51,301 nucleotides of DNA from an uncultured Coriobacteriaceae bacterium. Its GTDB lineage: Bacteria > Actinomycetota > Coriobacteriia > Coriobacteriales > Eggerthellaceae. The DNA lies in NCBI GenBank assembly GCA_937937585.1, contig CALDCB010000010.1, forward strand, positions 1 to 51,301. The letters run 5' to 3'. The notes beneath the pieces are model-generated. The model did no database searches. It saw only the letters and a list, made by a program, of their open reading frames with translations, and was not told the origin of the DNA. Both the position numbers and the translations under genes were made by a program. Shown here in pieces: positions 38,553-46,849 of the stretch. Positions within the stretch are counted from its first letter, which is position 1. The number at the start of each line of letters is the position of its first letter.

Positions 38553-40217
38553 TCAATACCCCGAGAACATGCCCTGAATCTCGTTCGGAGCCATGCTTTG
38601 GAGCTTGTCGAGACCGCCCACGTTCCGGACGGCGGCGCTTGCTTGTTCGGCGTTGGCGAGTTGTTGTTGCTGGGCTTGCTGTTGGGCGCGTTGCTGACGG
38701 ATGAGCGCGACTTGCTTGCCCGGGACGATCAACCGCGGATCGATGCCCAAAGCGTCGGCGTAGTAGTCCGCCCAGTAATCGGCGTCGAACTTGTCGAGGA
38801 GTTCGGGCTTCAAACCCGCGAGAACGCCGAGGTTGTTCGTAAAGCGATCAACGGCGTTCGTCGTAATGGCCTTCTGAGACTGCGCAAGGATGGACGTGTA
38901 TTCCACGTTGAGTTCCACCCCCTGCAGAGCCTCGGGGACTTCAGGCAAGGCGCCAACGCGCAGTAAACGCTCAAAGGAAAGCGCGATCAGCGGATCGAGC
39001 ATTTCGGTGTTCAGACGATCGAGCACCGGCCCCAGCATCAGCATCTTTTCCTCGTGGCGTTCCGCGACTTCGGTAGCCGTCATGCGGTTGCCGCCCTGCT
39101 CGGTGAGCATGAGGAAAATGTCTTTGTAGAAGGCTTCGTTGATGAGCTGACGCGTATCCTGAATCTTTAACTGCAGGGTATCCGTGCGGAAGTTCGCGCC
39201 GTCGAACAACGGCTTGATGATCTGCGCCTGCCCGACGTTGTCGGCGTAGGTGATGCCGCCCGGGAGGATGTCGGTCTCGTCGTCCTTCAAGTCCGTGGGA
39301 ACAATAATCGGCGGGTTCGATTGGTATTCAACTGCGCGGTCTGCCGCGAGTTGATTCGCTTGGAGACTGCGCAGACCCCCGACCGCTTCCATCCCGGGCG
39401 ACGTGCCGTAGATATCACCGCCCGTGACCAACCAACGGGCGCCGAGAACCGGGAACTGCCGGAAACCAGATTCGCGAAGAAGCTTGTCACCGTCTGCCTG
39501 AGGCTCAAAATAAACCGACCGATAGGCCATGTTCTTGTTGTCGAGCTTTCTCGGGTCTCGAAGGTTGCGCGGTTCAATCGCGTTGACGACGTGGAACCAG
39601 GCGTCATAGTTGCCTTGATCGATAGCTTGTTGAACGGCGGTCGAACAATTCGCGTAGCCGAATTCCGCGGCCATCATTTCAGCCGTCAGACGGAACTCAC
39701 GGTAAAGCGCGTTCACTCGCCCGCGGGCGTCGGAGGTAATGCAGTACTCGCCGATGGTGAGCGGCATGCAGTGAATCACCCGATCGAAGTCGTCGAGCAC
39801 AATCGTCGCCGACGTGCCGAACGCACCGAGTTCTTCGTAGGCGGTATGGAGCGACCGGTAGACGTTCGAGCGGTTGAAGACCATCTGCAGTTTCTCAGTG
39901 GCCTTGCTCATCCACGCCTTCACCTCGTAGTCCTCGTCCAGCTCCGGATCAAGCGTCGTCAGACGGAACCACGGACGGGCGGGGGAGGTCAACCCCGCCA
40001 TCATGCCGCCCGCGAGAGTGCGCAGAGCGCGTGTCCCGGTGCCGTCGAGAATGTGCCGATAGCCCTTGTCGCCCTTGTTGTTGGCGTCCACCAAGAAACG
40101 CCCCGAGCGAGGGAGGAGCACTTCGCTGATATCGCGCCACTGACTCACCCACGAGGAGCGTTCGTTCTTCAACGCCAGCCAGCGCTTGTTGCAGCGTTCC
40201 TTAATGGATTCGGCCAT
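38553..40217 (-). CDS. Portal (head-tail connector) protein, 554 aa
   Basis: Podovirus portal family: WVSQWRDISEVLLPRSGRFL, TGTRALRTLAGGMMAGLTSP and RPWFRL are its hallmark N-terminal run; KIQDTRQLINEAFYKDIF and RMTATEVAERHEEKM mark the stem region. The C-terminal barrel is Gln-rich (QQRAQQQAQQQQLANAEQAS). Twelve copies form the DNA channel at the unique vertex and dock with the terminase. GGGGGTTAAGC precedes ATG. Confidence 0.95.
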   Translation of the reverse strand: MAESIKERCNKRWLALKNERSSWVSQWRDISEVLLPRSGRFLVDANNKGDKGYRHILDGTGTRALRTLAGGMMAGLTSPARPWFRLTTLDPELDEDYEVKAWMSKATEKLQMVFNRSNVYRSLHTAYEELGAFGTSATIVLDDFDRVIHCMPLTIGEYCITSDARGRVNALYREFRLTAEMMAAEFGYANCSTAVQQAIDQGNYDAWFHVVNAIEPRNLRDPRKLDNKNMAYRSVYFEPQADGDKLLRESGFRQFPVLGARWLVTGGDIYGTSPGMEAVGGLRSLQANQLAADRAVEYQSNPPIIVPTDLKDDETDILPGGITYADNVGQAQIIKPLFDGANFRTDTLQLKIQDTRQLINEAFYKDIFLMLTEQGGNRMTATEVAERHEEKMLMLGPVLDRLNTEMLDPLIALSFERLLRVGALPEVPEALQGVELNVEYTSILAQSQKAITTNAVDRFTNNLGVLAGLKPELLDKFDADYWADYYADALGIDPRLIVPGKQVALIRQQRAQQQAQQQQLANAEQASAAVRNVGGLDKLQSMAPNEIQGMFSGY

Positions 40218-40219
40218 GC

Positions 40220-40528
40220 TTAACCCCCGAGGAGCGTCGAGCCCTTGCCGAGGTTGAGCTTGGACTTATCTACGCCCAAGCCGCCTGTAAGCAGTGTCGC
40301 GCCGTTGTCGGCTCCGGTGTTGGCGTCAAGAATGCCGTCAAGGTCAGCCTGTTGCTGGTTGGCCTGGCGCATGCTCGCCATCTGATTGGCTCGGTTCACT
40401 TCGTTCTCATGCTGTTGCAACCTCGCCGCACGATCGGCGGCCTTCCGCTGCTTATTGGCGTTGTTCGCACTCACGGCCACACCGGCGACGGCGGCCGCCG
40501 CAGAAATTCCAAGAGCTACCCCTGACAT
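40220..40528 (-). CDS. Small virion-region protein with N-terminal hydrophobic segment, 102 aa
   Basis: Residues about 4-22 (VALGISAAAAVAGVAVSAN) are hydrophobic; the middle is a charged Gln/Asn-rich helix; the tail is Gly-rich. Similar small proteins sit before the portal gene in other BPP-1/T7-like phages and may be minor virion parts. GAGGACGAA precedes ATG; stop is two codons before the portal start. Confidence 0.7.
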   Translation of the reverse strand: MSGVALGISAAAAVAGVAVSANNANKQRKAADRAARLQQHENEVNRANQMASMRQANQQQADLDGILDANTGADNGATLLTGGLGVDKSKLNLGKGSTLLGG

Positions 40529-40971
40529 TTCGTCCTCGTCAAAAGTTGTTCGGGTTCATCGGTAAATTCGTCTTCGGCCTCCCGAACGGTCTTGGCGTCG
40601 GTAGCGAAGCTCATCGTCATGTAGGTGTCCTTCAGCGTCCGAGCGATCTGCGCCCGACCCGCCTTACATTCGAGGACACGGTAGCCTTCGATTTCCACCA
40701 CATGTGTTCCGTCGTTCATGAGGACGTGGCCTGAGATCACGAGTTGCGTGTCTTTCAAAATCGTCACGCCGACGGCCACGGTGTCCTTCGGAATAAAGAT
40801 CGTGCGGGAGTAGAACCCCGCGTGCAGATGTTGCTCACAGGGGATTTCAACTTCAGCGTCGGGGTTCGCGACGAGTTCTTCCTTGAGGGCTTCGCGGATG
40901 CTGCGAATCTTTTGGATGTCCTCACGGCTCATTGCCGCAAAGCCGGTTTCGAGATGTGTGATTTCGTTCAT
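40516..40971 (-). CDS. Cupin-like protein, 151 aa
   Basis: Start at 40971 overlaps the acetyltransferase stop as ATGA. The central region (CEQHLHAGFYSRTIFIPKDT, AVGVTILKDTQLVISGHVLM) has the beta pattern and HxHxG of a cupin barrel, with EIEGYRVLECKAG after it. Similar genes lie between GNAT and portal genes in related phages. Biochemical role unknown. Confidence 0.7.
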   Translation of the reverse strand: MNEITHLETGFAAMSREDIQKIRSIREALKEELVANPDAEVEIPCEQHLHAGFYSRTIFIPKDTVAVGVTILKDTQLVISGHVLMNDGTHVVEIEGYRVLECKAGRAQIARTLKDTYMTMSFATDAKTVREAEDEFTDEPEQLLTRTKCQG

Positions 40972-41417
40972 ACCTGCCACCAAAAAAGGGTGTTCATCGG
41001 TTTGGCCACGGCCTCGTAAAGGCGGTAGGCGTCGGTGTTCAACTTCGCGCCGAGGAGAAGGCCGTCGGCTTTCATCGCCTTGGCGTGGGACTTCAGCGCC
41101 CGCAGAAGGGCGAGACCACAGTTGCGCTTGCGCGCTTCAGGGGTGACGTAGATCGCGTCCAGTGCAAGGACGGTGGTGTTCGTAAAGTGGGGTTGAACGT
41201 TGAGAACGGCGTAGGCAAAGCCCACGAGTTTTTCATCCTCAAAAACGCCGAAGGCTTGGCCAAGTCCGGAGCGTTCAAGATCGACGTACCAGCCCCGGTT
41301 GATCTGCCATTCGCCGAATTCGGGATTCCCGGCTTCCTTCGCGTACGCGTCCGCGAGGGGCATAAATTCGGGACGCGCCATGAGGGAAGCCAAGGGAATT
41401 TGTTTAACGTCGGCCAT
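40968..41417 (-). CDS. GNAT family N-acetyltransferase, 149 aa
   Basis: The acetyl-CoA-binding segment LALDAIYVTPEARKRNCGLALLRALKSHA contains the R/K-x-x-G-x-A signature (KRNCGLA); flanking strands (VGFAYAVLNVQ and GLLLGAKLNTDAYRLYEAV) complete the fold. GGAGGCCCACTT precedes the ATG. Position between terminase and portal recurs in BPP-1/T7-like phages. The substrate is unknown; modification of a host or virion protein is possible. Confidence 0.88.
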   Translation of the reverse strand: MADVKQIPLASLMARPEFMPLADAYAKEAGNPEFGEWQINRGWYVDLERSGLGQAFGVFEDEKLVGFAYAVLNVQPHFTNTTVLALDAIYVTPEARKRNCGLALLRALKSHAKAMKADGLLLGAKLNTDAYRLYEAVAKPMNTLFWWQV

Positions 41418-42954
41418 AAGTGGGCCTCCAATGTTCGCTAGGGTTGTAAGAGCGTCGAGCTTCTGCGGCCCGGCGTCCGCGTTCGTGAGAGCTGTATTCG
41501 CTGAATTCGTCTACGAGGTAGGCGAAGGTGAGGGCGTAGGCGTCGCCCGCGTCAGGCGATCGGCAGCCGCGTTTCTTCATGTCGGCCTTGCTTTCAAGCT
41601 TGCGGCGACCTTTTATGTCGATGGAGTAGGTGGGGGAAATCAGGTCTTCTTCGAGGTCTTTGTCGATAGGAAGCGCCCCTTCTTCGAGCCACTTCGCCAT
41701 GCGTCCCCACATCTCCTCGCGCTTGTAGGGGTAGATGTCCTTGTCGTCCGGGGCAAGGGAGAAGTTGACGCCGCGCACGGGGAAGCCGTCGTCCCGAAGG
41801 ATGTCCACCGGGCCGCCGCCGACACCGCCTTCGTCGATGAAGCAGTAGATGCGGTTGATCCCCAGAACGCGCTTGAGGTAGCGAATGTGCTCCTTCACCT
41901 TCCCGACGACTTCCGTCGTCTTGAGGCCGTTGAATCGCTTCGGGGGCATGGTGCCGTCTTTGCCGATGCGGGTGGCGATCACCGTATCGTCGTCACCGAA
42001 TCGCGCTACGTCCACGCCGATGACGGCGCAGGTCGCCTTGTTCACGACGGGGGTACCGCGGGCCATGGCGACGCGCACGAGTTCGGCGGGGATGAACTGA
42101 TCGGAACCCTGGCTCGGAAACTCACCCTTCACGCGAACTTTGAAGAAGTCGGAGTCCTCGCCGTATTCCTCTTTCCACTGGGCGATGATCTTTTTGTTGG
42201 AGATCGCCACGCTGCGGCTGTCGATGCGACGGGTGTTCCAGTACTTCGCGCGCTTATGGAAACACTCGAAGAATCGTCCGGAGTTACGGGTCGGGTTCCC
42301 GAAGAGAAACATCATCGGTTCACCGTCGGTCAAGCCGCCTTCGGCCACGTCGTAGATGACTTCCGGAATGGCGGAGGCTTCGTCGAAGATGTAGAAGGAA
42401 GTGGAGGAGGCGGCGTGCTGACCTGCGAAGGATTCGGCTTGTTCCTCGCGGCAGGTGATGGCGTCCACGCGCCACGATTCGGGGGATTCTTTCGCTTCAA
42501 TCGAGGTGGCCTTCAACTCGAAGAGGTCGCGCACCATTGAGCGGTTCAACCACTTTTTTATTTCAGCCCACGTCTTCGTTTCCAACTGGGAGGCGGTGTT
42601 GGCGGTGACGACGCCTTTGCAGTTGGGGCGGGTCGCCATGATCCAGCACACGATCCAGGCGGTGATCGCGCTTTTACCAATGCCGTGGCCTGAGGCGACG
42701 GCCATCTTGATGGGGTCCACCGCGTGCCGTCCGTCAAAGTTCCGTTCACGGACTTGACGGCCGATGTCGTCCAAGAATTCGCACGCCCAGGTATCCGGGC
42801 CGTACTTACAGCCGGGATACTTGGACGCCCACGGCTCAGGGAGTTCTACGAGTTTTGTTTCGGGAAGGTCGCCCCAGGGGAAGGCCCATAAGACAAAGCG
42901 GAGCGGGTCGCTGTAACAACGCGCCAACTCCTCGGCGAGATAATCGTCCGCCAT
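41404..42954 (-). CDS. terL: Terminase large subunit, 516 aa
   Basis: Start at 42954 (MADDYLAEEL). ATPase domain: Walker A SGHGIGKS (88-95), Walker B FYIFDEAS with Asp191/Glu192. Nuclease domain: VIGVDVARFGDD (Asp315), CFIDEGGVGGG and a late DAGDAYALTF. All catalytic carboxylates appear intact. Packages DNA through the portal with the small subunit, which lies 7 kb away at 49706. The only ribosome-binding-like sequence, GGGGGCATTTTTC, is in a hairpin stem. It overlaps the acetyltransferase gene by 14 bp. Confidence 0.96.
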   Translation of the reverse strand: MADDYLAEELARCYSDPLRFVLWAFPWGDLPETKLVELPEPWASKYPGCKYGPDTWACEFLDDIGRQVRERNFDGRHAVDPIKMAVASGHGIGKSAITAWIVCWIMATRPNCKGVVTANTASQLETKTWAEIKKWLNRSMVRDLFELKATSIEAKESPESWRVDAITCREEQAESFAGQHAASSTSFYIFDEASAIPEVIYDVAEGGLTDGEPMMFLFGNPTRNSGRFFECFHKRAKYWNTRRIDSRSVAISNKKIIAQWKEEYGEDSDFFKVRVKGEFPSQGSDQFIPAELVRVAMARGTPVVNKATCAVIGVDVARFGDDDTVIATRIGKDGTMPPKRFNGLKTTEVVGKVKEHIRYLKRVLGINRIYCFIDEGGVGGGPVDILRDDGFPVRGVNFSLAPDDKDIYPYKREEMWGRMAKWLEEGALPIDKDLEEDLISPTYSIDIKGRRKLESKADMKKRGCRSPDAGDAYALTFAYLVDEFSEYSSHERGRRAAEARRSYNPSEHWRPTYGRR

Positions 42955-43016
42955 GAAAAATGCCCCCAATGAAAATCATTGAGGGCATTCTTGAAGTCGC
43001 CGTTCAAGTCATGTAT
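42955..43016 (-). repeat. Duplicated hairpin, copy A, fused to the terL start
   Basis: On the minus strand: ATACATGA, 14 variable bases, then a 35-bp segment identical to 43542-43576. This folds as AATGCCCTCAATG / CATTGGGGGCATT (13 pairs including one G-U only possible on the minus-strand RNA), then TTTC and the terL ATG. Confidence 0.8.
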
Positions 43017-43058
43017 CTCCTAAGATTCGCTCGTCACAACCAATCTTGAGGAGAGCCT

Positions 43059-43496
43059 ATGCTCGAATACGTCGGCATTGCCAACGGCATTATCGCATTA
43101 GCAGGAAAAGCCTGCGGTGCAATTTCCAAAGTCATGAAGCCGCCATATCGCTACTGGCTGGCGGGACGCGCCCGCAACCTTATCCGTATTGCCATCGAAG
43201 CAAAAGAGGATATCCGCATTGAATCCATCCATGGGGTCAACTGCCGAGTATGCGCCGCGCGTGGGCCATTTATGGCCGGATTACTCCACCACGTCGAGCA
43301 AGAGGGTGAGTGGGGTGAAAGTGTTACCCCCTGCGAGAACCGTTTGCTTCGGGCGGGGGCGAAAGGCCACTTTCATCTTTTCTTTTCGATTAAATCCACC
43401 TGTTCCATCAAAGACCAAGTGACGCTTGAGATTCGATGCACCGCCTTAGAGAGCTTTCCAAAGCAGAGAAGCAACAAAATCACGATCGAAATCTGA
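43059..43496 (+). CDS. Hypothetical protein, 145 aa, plus-strand gene inside the late region
   Basis: TTGAGGAGAGCCT before ATG is a good ribosome binding site. It is the only plus-strand gene between 13743 and 46850. The N-terminal 30 residues are mildly hydrophobic (YVGIANGIIALAGKACGAIS), the centre is basic and Cys-containing, and the C-terminus beta-rich. No family recognised. It lies between the two copies of a 35-bp hairpin repeat and its 3' end overlaps a minus-strand small membrane-protein frame (43373-43537). It may be a moron gene expressed in the prophage. Confidence 0.6.
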   Translation: MLEYVGIANGIIALAGKACGAISKVMKPPYRYWLAGRARNLIRIAIEAKEDIRIESIHGVNCRVCAARGPFMAGLLHHVEQEGEWGESVTPCENRLLRAGAKGHFHLFFSIKSTCSIKDQVTLEIRCTALESFPKQRSNKITIEI

Positions 43497-43537
43497 CCGA
43501 TCAAAAAGACCCCGAGAATCCAGAGAAGCTCGTTCAT
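43373..43537 (-). CDS. Small membrane protein, 54 aa
   Basis: Minus-strand frame beginning MNELLWILGVFLIGQISIVI: one long hydrophobic helix (residues about 3-26), then a basic/polar tail ending in EKKR. Its ATG lies five bases after hairpin copy B, with GGGGG in the hairpin arm as the only Shine-Dalgarno-like run, the same layout as terL after copy A. It overlaps the plus-strand gene 43059-43496 by 124 bp; both may be real, or only one. Confidence 0.5.
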   Translation of the reverse strand: MNELLWILGVFLIGQISIVILLLLCFGKLSKAVHRISSVTWSLMEQVDLIEKKR

Positions 43538-43541
43538 AATC

Positions 43542-43600
43542 AAATGCCCCCAATGAAAATCATTGAGGGCATTCTTCGAGGGGGTTAAAGAGTCATGTAT
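43542..43600 (-). repeat. Duplicated hairpin, copy B
   Basis: 35 bp (43542-43576) identical to 42958-42992. After the same 15-bp spacing in both copies (sequence diverged) comes the shared AGTCATGTAT (43591-43600). It follows the primase stop codon by three bases. Confidence 0.85.
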
Positions 43601-43603
43601 TCC

Positions 43604-46045
43604 TTAGAAAAGGTCGGTAGACGGGGCCGCATCGTCCGCGAGGCGGAAGCCTTTGTAGAGCCGGACGTTGACGTTCCCGCCGGGGTTCTTTCGCATCGTC
43701 TTACGCCAGGTGATGTTCTTCCCTGAGAGCTGGCGAGTGAGCCAGTTCTGCGTCTTATCGTCCTTGATGCCGTTGCTCACAGCCCAATTTCGGTAGGACG
43801 CGTAGGCGTCTGAGCAAAGGACTTCAGCCGTGGAGTCAATGATGCACCGATCGCTCAGCCATTCGCCGACGTTGTCCTGCTGGCGCTGATAGTTTCGCTT
43901 GGCGTTTTTGAAATCCTTGGGCTCGTCCAACACCGTATCCGCGTTGCCACCGGCGGCGATACGACGATTGACTTCGATCGCGCCTTCGATGCACCAGCGG
44001 AGAATCCCTTCGGCCTCAGCTTCGAGTTTGTTGCTCAGAAGCGTATCGCACTCCTTTCCTTCAAACTTGCGATTAAATGTAATGAGGTGCAGACGGCGCC
44101 AAGTGCCATCGTCGGTGTCCTTAATATCCGGGGCATGGTTCGTCGCGAGGAAAGGAACCCATGTTGGGATGAACGTGATCTGAACAGGGGCATACGGCGC
44201 GCGCGCCGTGATCGGGTCAAGCGAAGTCAGCTGTTTCAGCGTAGCGCCGGTAAGACAGGCACCGTCATTGGTTTCTGCCGCAGACGCCAGCTTCTTTCCC
44301 TTGAGGGCGATAAGATCGCTCCGAGTGCCTCCCCCGCGCTTAGTGCTTCCGGCGTCGAAGAGCGTGTCCACGGACAACGTTACACTGTGCGCGCCAAACA
44401 CATGCTTAACGGCATTGAGCACCGTCGTCTTGCCGTTGGCCCCGCCACCGATGAGGAAGAACACCGCATCCAGAGAGGGGTGGCCGAGCATCGCATATCC
44501 GCACACCCGCTGAAAATACTCCACCTTCTGCCGATCGCCTTCAAACACCGCTAGTAGCGTTTTAATCCAGAGCGAGCATTCTGCGTTGGGGTTATAGCAA
44601 ACGTCGGTAAAAGCAGTTACTCCGCGCGCGGGGTCGGGGCGCAAAAATTCTCCAGTCTTAAGATCGACGTCGCCATTGCCTACTCCAAATATATTGGGAT
44701 CGGCGTCGAATTTATCGTCACTGACCCAGAATGGCGTAAGCTGCGAAGCCGCGCTTACCACTTGCTTTGCGTCCCGCGCCGTCTGCCACCGAAGCATCAG
44801 CTTCAATCCGGCTTTCCTAGACTCTTCGTCGTAGTCACCGTTTTCAAGGTCTTCGCGGAAGCGCCAGCCAAGAATCTCATCCGCTTTTGCCTCAATCTCG
44901 GCGTCCGATAGAATTTTCCAATGACGTCCATCCCAACCACGCCAGGTGCGACTTACCGGGGCGAAGGCGAGGGTATTGCGGTTTACGAGGCACATACGCG
45001 CAGCTCGGCCCTTTTGTGTAAGTTCTTTCGAGCGTTTCTCAAAGGCGCCGCCTTCCGTTTGGAAATACAGCCAACGCAAAGTCTTGATCGTTTTCAAAGG
45101 GTGGCTGTGATCGTCGTGGAACGTCGCCCATTCTTTCTCGCAGCACCCCGGCGTGTATTTCGGAGACTGCTGGCTCCATTCGTCCCAGAGGCACATCGCA
45201 GCGACGTCGCCGTTGAACTGGTGATGAAGCATCATACCGATCTCAATCCACTTGTCGCGGGGATCGGCCATCGTCTTATCAAGAGCAAAGAGCCAGCGGC
45301 GGACGTCGTCAATGCCGACGTTTTCCAACGGACGATTCGGTGTCAGCTCAGACTCAGACGCTTCTTGGAAATCACCGGAGGACTGCGGAACTTCGCCCTC
45401 GGGTTTCCATCCGAAGAGCGCTGCCTTCTCGGCAAAGATCGCTTTACAACGGTCAATGTCTTCTTTGGTAATGGCGGGGAGGTTTTTGGCTGACGGAATC
45501 TTTTCTGCGGAGCAATCGCCAAGCGCCTGCCATTCGTAGGGCTTCTTCGTGCGTTCATGAACGCCGCAAGCGACGAACTGCTGCCCTTTACCAAGGAATT
45601 CGAAGCGGGCTCTGACAGGCTTACCGCTTTCGTCCACAAAGTTCGGGTTGACATAGAAGGCGGTTGTCGTCTTCGTCAGACCCGGTTCGCTTGTAACCGG
45701 TACCAAAAACTTTGGTGCTTGCCCAACCCGCATAGTGGCGAAGAGGCCGACGATATCCATCAGGTCTTCTCTGACGGCCTTGGCAAAGGCGGCGTCCTGC
45801 GGAATATCGAAGTCCAACCCATAAACCGGATATTCGCCGATACCGCAGATAATACCGGCACTGCAGTTTTTAATATCGTATGCGGTGGGATTACCGTCTT
45901 TTAAAACGACGGCATAACCTTTTTCAGCGTCTTCTCTTTTTAAGGGATTATTCTGCCAATCAGGGAGAATAGGATTCTTTTTACCTTCGGCTACCGCACA
46001 AACGGGGTAATCGAGTTCAATTAAATTAACGGTTAAATTTGACAT
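43604..46045 (-). CDS. Phage primase-helicase: Prim-Pol plus D5/SF3 helicase, 813 aa
   Basis: N-terminal primase-polymerase domain with active-site GLDFDIP (Asp78, Asp80); a PriCT-like region around residues 240-310 (DDVRRWLFALDKTMAD); a D5-N segment; and an SF3 helicase with Walker A (LIGGGANGKTT, near residue 535), Walker B-like GKKLASAAETND, and motif C region ATNHAPDIKDTDDGTWRR. A combined primer-making and unwinding enzyme for phage replication, encoded 36 kb from the polymerase in this linear view. The start has no Shine-Dalgarno; the upstream 12 bases are AT-rich. Confidence 0.93.
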   Translation of the reverse strand: MSNLTVNLIELDYPVCAVAEGKKNPILPDWQNNPLKREDAEKGYAVVLKDGNPTAYDIKNCSAGIICGIGEYPVYGLDFDIPQDAAFAKAVREDLMDIVGLFATMRVGQAPKFLVPVTSEPGLTKTTTAFYVNPNFVDESGKPVRARFEFLGKGQQFVACGVHERTKKPYEWQALGDCSAEKIPSAKNLPAITKEDIDRCKAIFAEKAALFGWKPEGEVPQSSGDFQEASESELTPNRPLENVGIDDVRRWLFALDKTMADPRDKWIEIGMMLHHQFNGDVAAMCLWDEWSQQSPKYTPGCCEKEWATFHDDHSHPLKTIKTLRWLYFQTEGGAFEKRSKELTQKGRAARMCLVNRNTLAFAPVSRTWRGWDGRHWKILSDAEIEAKADEILGWRFREDLENGDYDEESRKAGLKLMLRWQTARDAKQVVSAASQLTPFWVSDDKFDADPNIFGVGNGDVDLKTGEFLRPDPARGVTAFTDVCYNPNAECSLWIKTLLAVFEGDRQKVEYFQRVCGYAMLGHPSLDAVFFLIGGGANGKTTVLNAVKHVFGAHSVTLSVDTLFDAGSTKRGGGTRSDLIALKGKKLASAAETNDGACLTGATLKQLTSLDPITARAPYAPVQITFIPTWVPFLATNHAPDIKDTDDGTWRRLHLITFNRKFEGKECDTLLSNKLEAEAEGILRWCIEGAIEVNRRIAAGGNADTVLDEPKDFKNAKRNYQRQQDNVGEWLSDRCIIDSTAEVLCSDAYASYRNWAVSNGIKDDKTQNWLTRQLSGKNITWRKTMRKNPGGNVNVRLYKGFRLADDAAPSTDLF

Positions 46046-46057
46046 AATATTTTTACG

Positions 46058-46471
46058 TTAAAACCTATAAATGCGTTCATTCTCTCTTTGGCGCATACCC
46101 GCAAGCTCGGCTTCTAATCCGTGCGCGGATTCCCCCCATTTAAGCACTTGCTCCGCATTTTTCCGGCAAGCAATTCGCCCGTTAGACATATCAGCCAATA
46201 CCAACGGATCAACGGCGGCAAAGGATTCCCAGCGTCGAAGGTGTGCGATAAACGCGGGTAAATCCTCCGGGGTATACCAGCCAAACGTCTGGCGTTCTTC
46301 GACTAAAACGACTGTAGCGAATACCGCAAACGGATTGTCCCTCCACGGGTTAACCGGGATTCGGACATCCGCCAGCTGCTTGTAAAACGGCGGATGCGGA
46401 AGAACGTAATAGCGGTCGTCCTCCTGTACCACCTTTCGGGGGAGGATGTACATAAAGTCTTCTTTATTCAC
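46058..46471 (-). CDS. Hypothetical protein, 137 aa
   Basis: GTG start at 46471, with GGAGGAATATCT upstream and a GTGA overlap with the Cro-like gene. Contains Pro- and Trp-rich central region (VNPWRDNPFAVFATVVLVEE, FGWYTPEDLPAFIAHLRRWE) and a helical C-terminus. No family recognised. Cotranscribed between the Cro-like regulator and the primase, as expected of a leftward early operon. Confidence 0.75.
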   Translation of the reverse strand: MNKEDFMYILPRKVVQEDDRYYVLPHPPFYKQLADVRIPVNPWRDNPFAVFATVVLVEERQTFGWYTPEDLPAFIAHLRRWESFAAVDPLVLADMSNGRIACRKNAEQVLKWGESAHGLEAELAGMRQRENERIYRF

Positions 46472-46698
46472 AGATATTCCTCCATCTCTTTGAGCTCGCT
46501 CCGCCGATGCTCAACCTCTCGCCGAAACGCGCACCGCAAGGCTTCCGCGGTACGCTCCTGCGCACTGCTGCCATTAGCCATGGCCCATACGGTTGAACAT
46601 GCCAACCCCGCTTTATCGGCCACGCTGTTCAGACTGTAGCCGAAACGGGTGAAAAGAATGACAACCTCTGAGCCGGTCATCTCAGCTATTTGTTTCAT
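46468..46698 (-). CDS. Cro-like HTH regulator, 76 aa
   Basis: Start at 46698 has TGGAGGGGCA upstream; a longer frame to 46785 runs into the operator region. Helix-turn-helix visible as GYSLNSVADKAGLACSTVWA (residues about 20-39), then basic helices. Divergent from the CI-like repressor at 46850, so this is the classic cro position. It probably controls the leftward operon with the primase and competes with the repressor for the operator region. Confidence 0.82.
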   Translation of the reverse strand: MKQIAEMTGSEVVILFTRFGYSLNSVADKAGLACSTVWAMANGSSAQERTAEALRCAFRREVEHRRSELKEMEEYL

Positions 46699-46849
46699 TG
46701 CCCCTCCATAGACAACAAAAGCAACAGGACTATTCGGCAAGCAATATAGCACATTTTGTGCGCCGAATGGAAGAGCAGTTTTCACCTATTAAAATATTCG
46801 GTTTTTCACCAACGTTTCCGCTATCTTTCTAGGCGAAGGAGGACGCCGT
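46699..46849. promoter_or_regulatory. Divergent cro/cI promoter-operator region
   Basis: Holds a perfect palindrome GCACATTTTGTGC (46749-46761) next to a minus-strand -10-like TATATT (46743-46748), plus wider arms ATTCGGC (46732-46738) and GCCGAAT (46762-46768), and TTTTCACC repeated at 46780-46787 and 46803-46810. The segment TTCGGCAAGCAATA closely resembles TTCGGAAAGCAATA in the right-end repeat (51262-51275). Exact promoters cannot be fixed by eye. Confidence 0.6.
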
